A stretch of DNA of 36,066 nucleotides, taken from contig DAIEHY010000006.1 in NCBI GenBank assembly GCA_027353165.1, positions 269-36,334 on the forward strand, read 5' to 3'. This DNA comes from Desulfosporosinus sp. Its GTDB lineage: Bacteria > Bacillota > Desulfitobacteriia > Desulfitobacteriales > Desulfitobacteriaceae. Under the pieces are notes generated by a model. That model ran no database searches, had not been told where the DNA came from, and saw only the letters and a program-made list of their open reading frames with translations. Made by a program: the position numbers and the translations under genes. Below, in pieces: positions 1 through 7,808 of the stretch. The first letter of the stretch is position 1. Every line of letters starts with the position of its first letter.

Positions 1-537
1 GTTGAAGTTCTTACTGGGTGCCTCTTTTTTATCTATGCTTTCATGAGGCTCGATTCAGAGATGCACCTTGCTCGAATGGTTTTGAACCTTTCTTTTATGG
101 CTGGGCTTGTGGCACTTTCGTTTATCGATTTAGATACATTCCGTTTGCCAGATGTACTTACTTTACCGCTTCTGGGGATAGGAATTCTGGGAGCCTTTTT
201 CATCCCAGGAAATCCTGGAGGATGGGAAAGTATAATTGGTGCTTTGGGCGCGGGAGGCTTATTCTGGATTATCGCCCGAGTTTACCCGCAAGGAATGGGA
301 CTGGGAGATGTAAAGATGGTGGCGGCAATGGGAGCATTTTTGGGATTTCCCGCAATCTTCCTAGCTGTTTTTACCGGAAGTTTTATCGGCACAGTAGTTG
401 GAGTCTTTCGTATATTTCTTGGTCGAAAACATTTTCGTCAAGAAATACCTTTTGGACCTTACCTAGCATTGGGGGCAATACTTACTTTGTTATGGGGAAC
501 CCAACTCTTCGACTGGTATTGGGCTTGGGTTAGATAG
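1..537 (+). CDS. pilD: Prepilin peptidase (type IV leader peptidase), C-terminal part, truncated by window start
   Basis: Frame is open from base 1; MGLGDVKMVAAMGAFLG and IPFGPYLALGA motifs of A24 prepilin peptidases. Confidence 0.9.
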   Translation, partial: VEVLTGCLFFIYAFMRLDSEMHLARMVLNLSFMAGLVALSFIDLDTFRLPDVLTLPLLGIGILGAFFIPGNPGGWESIIGALGAGGLFWIIARVYPQGMGLGDVKMVAAMGAFLGFPAIFLAVFTGSFIGTVVGVFRIFLGRKHFRQEIPFGPYLALGAILTLLWGTQLFDWYWAWVR

Positions 538-567
538 AGAGATTTAGTCTTAAAGGAAGTGCTCTCC

Positions 568-2004
568 ATGAAGAAAAGTTCAGTCGTTTTTGAATTGACT
601 GATGGAGAAATTCGAGCATTTTGGTTTTCTGACCCTCCTGGACCATTTTCCATAAAACATGGAAAATGGTCGACATCGGTCAAATTTGACTTCATTCCAA
701 TACCGACTGGGATCATCGAACAAGGCAATGTGCGAAATGAACGTGTTTTAATTGATAGTTTGTCAACGTATCGCTCACAACTCCCTGGGGACAACCAGAA
801 GGCATATTTAGCGATTTCATTGCAACAAGGCTTTATACGAGCTTATTCGTTACCGTGGCTATCAAAACGCGACCGAACTTCGGCTGTGGCACTATTAGTG
901 GATGAGGAAATTTCTATTTCGAGATCTGATTTATTATATGATTTTCTAGTCATTTCCGAGGAAAAGCACATCGGTTCACGCATCTTACTGGGCGCAACTC
1001 GACAGAGTATACTCGTACAGTATGTTTCGATCTTTGAACAAGCAGGGTTTAAGGTTAGTGGTATAAATTTTGCGTTCTCTGTCTTGGGGCAAACATTAAA
1101 GCTTAAACCTAACGAAGATGTTCTTTATCTGCAAGGGGAATCTGGCTGCTTTCAAATGGCATTATTTCGGGGAGAAGTGCCGGAAATTGTGCGGATTTTG
1201 CCTCAGCCTCTGACTGAGGAACTAAATTGTTGTGAGAGAGTGCAAATTGAAGAAGGTGAAAGAGAGATCAGGCGATTTCTTTTATATCATAAAACACAGC
1301 AGACGGATCTGGACTTAAAACGCTTGGTTTGGTCTGGTGATTTAGTGACCGAGAAGCTGGCACAGGGGTTAGTCACGTCAAATCATATTTCGCTAGCTGA
1401 ACCATTAAAATTAAAGTGTGTTCCGGATTCCTGGCAAAAACTTCTTGAGGAATATCCAAGCCGGAGCGAAGTGTTGATGGGGTATGGACAACTAATTTTA
1501 GCACATCATCCTGTGCTCAACCTGTGGAGCCAACCAACCAGAGTCAAGAAGAATAAGCGGAGGTACTTAAGACTGGCATTTCTAACGGGTGCTATTTTGG
1601 TGGTTGGAACAATCCTGTGGATTACACTTGAGCAAACGTCGGTGTCCTTAAAACAAGAGGTACAACTACTTTCACATCAGGGTTCAGAGATTGAGGAGCA
1701 AGCAAAAGAGCAACAAGCGTTAGAAACAACTTGGAATACGTTACGGATACGAAGGGAAAAAGTGGGCGAAGCATTGACTGAGCTGCAAACCTTGTCAGGC
1801 TTGGAGATAAAAATAGAGCAAATGGTCTATAAGCAAGGAAGCATGTCGTTGAGCGGAATATCTATTGATGCAAGTAGTGTGCAAACGTTAATTCATACTC
1901 TTCGAACTATGGGGTGGGAACAACCGGTCTTGACGAGTTACAAATTGACTTCCCTCAATGAGGTTGAGTTCACAATAAGTGCTAAACATAATGTTGCCCA
2001 TTAA
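568..2004 (+). CDS. Type IV pilus assembly protein: PilM-like N-terminus with PilN-like C-terminus (TM helix + coiled coil)
   Basis: SD aaagga at ~552-557 favours ATG 568 over the track start 559; ASKHA-like N-terminal half, single TM (LAFLTGAILVVGTILWITL) followed by coiled coil; position after pilD and before a PilO-like gene. Confidence 0.7.
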   Translation: MKKSSVVFELTDGEIRAFWFSDPPGPFSIKHGKWSTSVKFDFIPIPTGIIEQGNVRNERVLIDSLSTYRSQLPGDNQKAYLAISLQQGFIRAYSLPWLSKRDRTSAVALLVDEEISISRSDLLYDFLVISEEKHIGSRILLGATRQSILVQYVSIFEQAGFKVSGINFAFSVLGQTLKLKPNEDVLYLQGESGCFQMALFRGEVPEIVRILPQPLTEELNCCERVQIEEGEREIRRFLLYHKTQQTDLDLKRLVWSGDLVTEKLAQGLVTSNHISLAEPLKLKCVPDSWQKLLEEYPSRSEVLMGYGQLILAHHPVLNLWSQPTRVKKNKRRYLRLAFLTGAILVVGTILWITLEQTSVSLKQEVQLLSHQGSEIEEQAKEQQALETTWNTLRIRREKVGEALTELQTLSGLEIKIEQMVYKQGSMSLSGISIDASSVQTLIHTLRTMGWEQPVLTSYKLTSLNEVEFTISAKHNVAH

Positions 2005-2036
2005 TAAAAATGAAGATTAAGAAGGAGTGGTAGATT

Positions 2037-2600
2037 ATGGTTTTGCCCACTAGTCAGTTTAAGCTAAAATCTATCACAACTATTTTTGAAATTTTCCAAT
2101 CGTCGGAGCTTTCTTTGCGTTGGTTAAAGGGAATTACAGTGGGGTTAATGGTTTGCATATCCTTGGCCTTTCTAGTTCTCTGGCAACCAGCGTATACAGA
2201 GTTTCAATCTATCCAGAAACAAAAAGACGATTGGCTATTTATAATGACTGCGGAGGGGACAAATCTAAAATCAAATCACAATCTGTATGCTATTCCCTCA
2301 ATGGATCTGTTACCCGATATGATCGAGAAGTGTCATAACACGTTCGTAAAAGAGGGCATCGACGTAGTCAGTTTTAATGTCGAACGGTTTGGGGAAAGAA
2401 ACGAAACGGAAAACAAGAGGACTTTGGATTATGCTTTAGTTCGCTTGCGTCTCCAAGGTCAATGGAACGATATAGTGACGTCACTTAAAGGGATTGAGGA
2501 AGTGCAGGAGTTCAGTATTCATGTTCAGGAAGTCATATTAGCCTCCGAAGGGGGAGATGTGCTTCTCCGAATTTATTTTTATTCCGGTGAAATTAGGTAA
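2037..2600 (+). CDS. PilO-like type IV pilus protein
   Basis: N-terminal TM then periplasmic-type domain, size and order consistent with pilO; SD aaggag upstream. Confidence 0.55.
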   Translation: MVLPTSQFKLKSITTIFEIFQSSELSLRWLKGITVGLMVCISLAFLVLWQPAYTEFQSIQKQKDDWLFIMTAEGTNLKSNHNLYAIPSMDLLPDMIEKCHNTFVKEGIDVVSFNVERFGERNETENKRTLDYALVRLRLQGQWNDIVTSLKGIEEVQEFSIHVQEVILASEGGDVLLRIYFYSGEIR

Positions 2601-2647
2601 CAAGACAGTCTCTCGCTTCCATAATCTAATGGAGGAGGGGATATGTA

Positions 2648-3346
2648 ATGGATGGTAAAGAGTATTGCATTCAGCCTGGTGATAATTTCCATGCCCTAGC
2701 CCAGCGCTGGGGGGGGACTTGTGAAGATTTCCTTTTGGTTAATCCAAACGTTGACCCGCTCAAACTTCAAATAGGACAGAAAGTTGTTCTGCCGGAATTT
2801 AAAAGTGTTCAAAAAGGGCAAGAGCAATTTGCAGATATACATGTGGATCAGGGACAAGAGTTTGTTGGGGATTATCTGGATGAAGTCCAAATGGAAGTCG
2901 AAGGTGTTCGAGTTCGGCTTCGACGTATCGGTGAACCAAGAACTCCCCATGAAATTCACTTTATTCTTCCTAGAACCGAGATCCGTAAAATTCAGCCTGC
3001 AGGAGAATGTGGACCAACTGATGTACAAATTATGTTAAGTAATTTAGACGTTGTTCTCTCTCCACGTTTAGTAAGTGAAAAAGTGGATAGCGCAGAGCAA
3101 GGCAAACAAGCTGTTTCGTTAACTGACCAGACACAACCTAAGGCTAAAACGACTGTCCAAGGGGAGAACAAGTCTTCACAATTTAATCAGGGTCAAGTTC
3201 AACAAACATTGCTAAGTCCAAGCCAAGAATTTGGTCCCCCCCCTCCACCCTATGCTCAGAATTCACAAATCGGGGCGGAATCTTCTCAAGGGTATACGCA
3301 GGTTCAAAATCAACGGAGATGGCGTATGTCGTTCCCGTTTAAATAG
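2648..3346 (+). CDS. LysM domain-containing protein, Pro/Gln-rich C-terminus
   Basis: N-terminal YCIQPGDNFHALAQRWGGTCEDFLLVNPNVDPLKLQIGQKVVLP is a LysM repeat; no signal peptide seen. Confidence 0.75.
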   Translation: MDGKEYCIQPGDNFHALAQRWGGTCEDFLLVNPNVDPLKLQIGQKVVLPEFKSVQKGQEQFADIHVDQGQEFVGDYLDEVQMEVEGVRVRLRRIGEPRTPHEIHFILPRTEIRKIQPAGECGPTDVQIMLSNLDVVLSPRLVSEKVDSAEQGKQAVSLTDQTQPKAKTTVQGENKSSQFNQGQVQQTLLSPSQEFGPPPPPYAQNSQIGAESSQGYTQVQNQRRWRMSFPFK

Positions 3347-3382
3347 ATTATTCTTTCCAGACAAGTATCAAGTGCACAAATA

Positions 3383-3408
3383 AGCCCTTTTTATAGGGCT
3401 TTTTTTGT
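3383..3408 (+). terminator. Intrinsic terminator after LysM gene
   Basis: aagccctttttatagggctttttttg hairpin + T run. Confidence 0.8.
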
Positions 3409-3492
3409 GCTAGACCCTCATGCCGCTAACGGCAGCATCTTTAGACTAGGCGATAGTCAGATAGATTAGTGGGTATGACGTTGAAAATACTA

Positions 3493-3501
3493 TGCTATAA
3501 T
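3493..3501 (+). promoter_or_regulatory. Putative extended -10 promoter for aroQ
   Basis: TGCTATAAT (TGnTATAAT) about 45 nt upstream of aroQ. Confidence 0.5.
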
Positions 3502-3545
3502 ACAAAATTGTGTTAAAATTTTAGGGTAGTTAAGGAAGTGATAAA

Positions 3546-3992
3546 TTGGCAATGATATGGGTATTTAATGGTCCTAATATAAATTTATTAGGTCTTAGAG
3601 AACCGGAACATTATGGGTCACAAACATTGACTCAAATCAATGAAGAAGTGTTAGTAACTGCGAATCTAGCGGGTATGAAAGCTGAGTGTCGGCAGACAAA
3701 TCACGAAGGAGATCTCTTGGATTGGATTCAGGCTTTGACCTCTGACGATTTTTTAATTCTTAATCCTGGGGCTTGGACGCATACAAGTTACGCAATTCGG
3801 GACGCTATTAGTGCAGTGAAAATTCCGACGGTTGAAGTCCATCTATCAAATATCCATGCCCGTGAAGCTTTTCGCGCAAATTCCGTTATCGCTCCGGTCT
3901 GTATCGGACAAGTATCAGGTCTGGGGGCAGAGGGGTATGTATTAGCAATGCGTTATGCTATTAAATATCAAGTCGGTCGGGCAAAAGCATGA
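3546..3992 (+). CDS. aroQ: 3-dehydroquinate dehydratase, type II
   Basis: FNGPNINLLGLREPEHYG, NPGAWTHTSYAIRDA, EVHLSNIHAREAFR motifs; SD aaggaag before TTG start. Confidence 0.95.
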   Translation: MAMIWVFNGPNINLLGLREPEHYGSQTLTQINEEVLVTANLAGMKAECRQTNHEGDLLDWIQALTSDDFLILNPGAWTHTSYAIRDAISAVKIPTVEVHLSNIHAREAFRANSVIAPVCIGQVSGLGAEGYVLAMRYAIKYQVGRAKA

Positions 3993-4027
3993 TTCGATAT
4001 TCAAACTACGAACTATGTACTACGATA
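3992..4027. repeat. Degenerate 7-bp-periodic array
   Basis: ttcgata ttcaaac tacgaac tatgtac tacgata; CG/CA/CG/TG/CG dinucleotides spaced exactly 7 bp (3995, 4002, 4009, 4016, 4023). Confidence 0.6.
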
Positions 4028-4040
4028 AGGGGGTTAGACC

Positions 4041-5102
4041 ATCAAACGCATTGAACGTTTACGTCAACGTATGCAAGAGGAAAAAGTTGATGCTTATATT
4101 GTTATTCGTCCGGAAAATGGACGGTATCTAAGCGGGTTCACCGGTGGGGAAGCAACTTTGTTTATTTCCTTAGAAAAGGCCTGTTTATTAACTGATTTTC
4201 GTTACATAGAACAAGCAAAGGCTCAGTCACCAGATTTTGAGATTATTAACTCGGGTCAGGACCACTTTGACTCTTTGTCGGAAATTGGACAAACAGTCCG
4301 GCGAGTGGGCTTTGAAGGAGACTATGTTACTTATGTAGACTATGGAAAGCTGAAAGATGCATTTTCACAAGCAGAACTTTTGTCGCTACCAAACCTTGTC
4401 AGCCATTTGCGCTCGGTGAAAGATGAGTCAGAGATCAAGCTAATTCGTCAAGCGGTCAAAATTGCAGATGATGCTTTTGCTGAGGTATTAAAGACGATCG
4501 AAATCGGACAACGGGAAGAAGAAATTGGGCTATCCTTAGAATTCTCCATGCGCCGTGCAGGAGCAAGTGGGGCTTCGTTTGATTTCATCATTGCTTCTGG
4601 TGTGCGCTCTGCTCTCCCCCATGGGACTGCTAGTTCAAAAAGGGCCCAATCGGGGGAATTCCTAACTATGGATTTTGGTGCAATCTATCAAGGTTACTGT
4701 TCAGATATTACACGGACGATCTTTTTAGGGGAACCAGAGGACAAGCACCGCGAAGTGTATGACATTGTCTTAGCAGCCCAAAAAGCAGGAATTGAAGCGG
4801 TTATCCCCGGGCGGACCGGTAAAGAAGTTGATGCGGTAGCGCGTAAACTTATTGAAGAGGCTGGCTATGGCGAATACTTTGGACATGGACTGGGACATTC
4901 TGTGGGACTGGCTATTCATGAAGGCCCCAATCTCAATAAACGGGAAGATCGTGTGCTCGAACCGGGTATGGTTGTCACCGTCGAGCCTGGCATTTATATC
5001 CCAGGTTGGGGGGGTGTCCGGATTGAGGACATTGTTTTGGTGACTGAAAAAGGCTGTGAAGTATTGACCCAAGCACCGAAAGATTTCATAATCATAGAGT
5101 AA
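4041..5102 (+). CDS. Xaa-Pro aminopeptidase/dipeptidase (M24 family)
   Basis: DFGAIYQGYCSDITRT, GHGLGHSVGLAIHEGP, VEPGIYIPGWGGVRIED; the ORF track ATG is at 4071 but SD aaggggg and coding similarity (IKRIERLRQR) suggest initiation at ~4041. Confidence 0.85.
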   Translation: MKRIERLRQRMQEEKVDAYIVIRPENGRYLSGFTGGEATLFISLEKACLLTDFRYIEQAKAQSPDFEIINSGQDHFDSLSEIGQTVRRVGFEGDYVTYVDYGKLKDAFSQAELLSLPNLVSHLRSVKDESEIKLIRQAVKIADDAFAEVLKTIEIGQREEEIGLSLEFSMRRAGASGASFDFIIASGVRSALPHGTASSKRAQSGEFLTMDFGAIYQGYCSDITRTIFLGEPEDKHREVYDIVLAAQKAGIEAVIPGRTGKEVDAVARKLIEEAGYGEYFGHGLGHSVGLAIHEGPNLNKREDRVLEPGMVVTVEPGIYIPGWGGVRIEDIVLVTEKGCEVLTQAPKDFIIIE

Positions 5103-5160
5103 AGCTTGCATACTTTCTTAGTATTAGCCAGAAAACATAAGGGCAACTAAGACGGCCGCT

Positions 5161-5174
5161 GGCCAAGGATGGCC
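5161..5174 (+). repeat. Hairpin GGCCA-AGGA-TGGCC
   Basis: Perfect 5-bp stem with AGGA loop; same core as hairpins at 11029-11042 and 11091-11102. Confidence 0.55.
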
Positions 5175-5251
5175 GAGTGTTCCTGTAGTCAAGTTTTCTT
5201 ATATTTGGCCCGGAAACGGACAAACTAATTATAAAGAATTTTAGGGGGAAA

Positions 5252-5818
5252 ATGGTATTTATGATTTCTACAAATGATTTTAAGACAGGTCTAACGATTC
5301 AATTAGATGGTGATGTTTTCTCAGTAGTTGAGTTCCAACATGTTAAACCAGGTAAAGGAGCTGCCTTCGTTCGGACAAAGTTAAAAAATGTCAAGACTGG
5401 TGGAGTCGTTGAACGCAGGTTTAATGCCGGTGAAAAAGTGGAAAAAGCCCATGTGGAACGTCGCGAAATGGATTATCTCTATAAAGATGGAGAACATTAT
5501 GTGGTCATGGATAAGGAAACCTATGAGCAAACCTCTCTAACAGAAGGACAAATTGGAGACGGCGTTAAGTGGCTGAAAGAAAACATGACTTTAGGTGTAC
5601 TTTTTTATGATGTGGAAGTTATTGGGGTGGACGTACCTAACACGGTTCATCTAGCTGTTTCGGCTACTGAACCCGGTGTGAAAGGGGACACGGCTACGGG
5701 TGGGACAAAGCCTGCAACGTTAGAAACAGGTGCAGTGGTGCAAGTACCTTTCTTTGTCAATGAAGGGGATATGCTGATCATTGATACTCGGACGGGAAGC
5801 TATGTTCAACGGGCCTAA
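5252..5818 (+). CDS. efp: Translation elongation factor P
   Basis: [43 protein letters not shown] and [12 protein letters not shown]; start may be ATG 5261. Confidence 0.98.
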   Translation: MVFMISTNDFKTGLTIQLDGDVFSVVEFQHVKPGKGAAFVRTKLKNVKTGGVVERRFNAGEKVEKAHVERREMDYLYKDGEHYVVMDKETYEQTSLTEGQIGDGVKWLKENMTLGVLFYDVEVIGVDVPNTVHLAVSATEPGVKGDTATGGTKPATLETGAVVQVPFFVNEGDMLIIDTRTGSYVQRA

Positions 5819-5821
5819 CAA

Positions 5822-5856
5822 CTGAAATCAGAGATCTGGGGCCAGAAGTCAGAGTC
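5822..5856. repeat. Degenerate 7-bp-periodic array (CAGARRT-type)
   Basis: ctgaaat cagagat ctggggc cagaagt cagagtc; CWG at 5822, 5829, 5836, 5843, 5850. Confidence 0.5.
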
Positions 5857-5909
5857 TTGGTGGTAAGCATTAAGGTTTTAAAAATTGAAACAAAGTTATG
5901 ACATGATAT

Positions 5910-5962
5910 CACCTCCAATGGGGCAGAATAACTTAAGCTGTTACCAGAGGAGGTGTTTTTTT
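5910..5962 (+). promoter_or_regulatory. Terminator-like hairpin overlapping SD of RNase J gene
   Basis: cacctcc (5910-5916) pairs with ggaggtg (5949-5955), followed by T7; the 3' arm is the SD of the gene starting at TTG 5961. Confidence 0.7.
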
Positions 5963-7637
5963 GTTATCTCGACAAACGTCAAAGCTTAGCATAATTCCCC
6001 TTGGCGGGACTGGAGAAATCGGAAAAAATTTACTCGTTTTTGAATATGAAGATTCTATTGTACTTATTGATGGTGGAGTAAAGTTTCCAGACGAAGAACT
6101 ACTCGGCATCGATTTGGTGATTCCAGACATCACTTATTTGGTAAAGAATCGTGAGCGTATTAAAGGACTCTTCATTACACATGGACACGAGGACCATATT
6201 GGTGGACTGCCATTTATTTTGCCCAAATTAAATATCCCTGTATATGGTACAAAATTAGCCTTGGGGTTGGTTAGAGCGAAGTTTCAGGAGCGAACTTCTT
6301 ATCCTGAATCCTTGTTACACATGCTAGAACCTGGTGAACGTATACAGGCAGGGGCTTTTGAAGTAGAAGCATTTCGGGTAACTCATAGTATTCCAGACTC
6401 AGTCGGATATTCTCTGCTTTCGCCAGTTGGACGAGTGGTCTATACAGGGGATTTTAAGGTCGACTATACCCCCATTGACGGACAGAATATGGATTTAGGA
6501 AAACTTGCGGCATGGGGTGAGGAAGGAATATTAGCCCTGCTTTGTGACTCCACCAATGCTGAAAGGCCGGGTGTTACCATGTCCGAAGGGACAGTCGGGA
6601 AAGCATTACAAGAGAATTTCGAACGCGCTAAAGGTAAAATTATTATGGCATCGTTCGCCTCAAATGTTCATCGAATCCAGCAAGCGATTGATGCTGCCTC
6701 TATGGTAGGTAGAAAGGTCTGTGTCGTTGGAAGAAGCATGGAGAACGTGGTTCGCACTGCGTTGGATTTAGGCTATTTAAAGCTCCCTAGCCCAGATATT
6801 CTCGTTGAAAGTACAGAAGTAGGAAACATCCCCTCTACAAAATTATTGGTTCTGACCACTGGGAGCCAAGGAGAGCCACTAGCTGCTTTGACGCGAATGG
6901 CTACTCGGAGCCATCGACAAATTAACGTTCTCGCAGGGGATATGGTAATAATTGCGGCAACTCCAATACCCGGCAACGAAAAACTCGTAGGAAAGACCAT
7001 TAATCACCTTTATCAGATTGGTGCGGAAGTCGTGACTAAAGAAATGGGACAAGTCCATGTATCCGGACACGCCAACCAAGAAGAGATTAAACTGGTAATA
7101 CGCCTTACCCGCCCTCATTTTCTGATTCCCCATCACGGCGAAATCAGGCATCAAGTTGCTCTAAAACGGATTGGACATTCGCTTGGTTACTCGGATTCCG
7201 ATATTGCTTTAACTCAACTGGGTTCACGCGTTGAACTATCCTCGGAACGCATGGAATTTGGAGAACGTGTAGAGGCGGGAAGTGTTTACATCGATGGTCT
7301 GGGGGTAGGAGATGTGGGACAGATTGTCCTGCGGGATCGGCAGCAGTTGGCGCAAGACGGCGTAGTAGTAGTGGTGGCTGCGCTCTCCAAAGGGAAACCT
7401 TATAAAATTTTGTCTGGGCCGGATATTATTTCTCGAGGATTTACCTTTATGAAGGAAGCAGAAATACTGGTAGAGGGAGCTAGAAAAGTGGTAGAAGCAA
7501 CCTTAGAGAGCCAGTTCCAGAAAGAACAAATGGAATGGGCAACTCTAAAATCCAGTATTCGTGATAATTTGAGTAGATATTTATGGGATAAAACCCGGCG
7601 ACGACCTATGATTTTGCCTGTGTTACTATATTATTAA
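5961..7637 (+). CDS. rnj: Ribonuclease J
   Basis: KLSIIPLGGTGEIGKN, FITHGHEDHIGGLPF, VYTGDFKVD, CDSTNAERPG, HVSGHANQEEIKL motifs of beta-CASP RNase J. Confidence 0.93.
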   Translation: MLSRQTSKLSIIPLGGTGEIGKNLLVFEYEDSIVLIDGGVKFPDEELLGIDLVIPDITYLVKNRERIKGLFITHGHEDHIGGLPFILPKLNIPVYGTKLALGLVRAKFQERTSYPESLLHMLEPGERIQAGAFEVEAFRVTHSIPDSVGYSLLSPVGRVVYTGDFKVDYTPIDGQNMDLGKLAAWGEEGILALLCDSTNAERPGVTMSEGTVGKALQENFERAKGKIIMASFASNVHRIQQAIDAASMVGRKVCVVGRSMENVVRTALDLGYLKLPSPDILVESTEVGNIPSTKLLVLTTGSQGEPLAALTRMATRSHRQINVLAGDMVIIAATPIPGNEKLVGKTINHLYQIGAEVVTKEMGQVHVSGHANQEEIKLVIRLTRPHFLIPHHGEIRHQVALKRIGHSLGYSDSDIALTQLGSRVELSSERMEFGERVEAGSVYIDGLGVGDVGQIVLRDRQQLAQDGVVVVVAALSKGKPYKILSGPDIISRGFTFMKEAEILVEGARKVVEATLESQFQKEQMEWATLKSSIRDNLSRYLWDKTRRRPMILPVLLYY

Positions 7638-7654
7638 TCAATCGTTCGTTTTAA

Positions 7655-7705
7655 GCAGAGCGCTGCGGTCAGTTTAAATGTCCGCTTGTGCTCTGTTTTA
7701 GTTTT
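7655..7705 (+). terminator. Probable intrinsic terminator after RNase J gene
   Basis: cagagc...gctctg with inner gcgg/ccgc, followed by ttttagtttt. Confidence 0.6.
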
Positions 7706-7808
7706 ATAGATTTAAATTTAGATAGATAAATTGTGAAACTCCGGGTTACTTGGCAGGAAAATCATTAGAATTAGAGAATATAACTCACTCTAGGAAGGGG
7801 GCCTGTAA

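Noticed and set aside
18-533. 171-aa ORF overlapping the prepilin peptidase in another frame
   Set aside because: Overlaps a clearly conserved pilD reading frame; composition is typical of an out-of-frame translation.
3481-3501. TTGAAA...TATAAT as a full SigA promoter for aroQ
   Set aside because: Spacer is only 9 nt; retained only as an extended -10.
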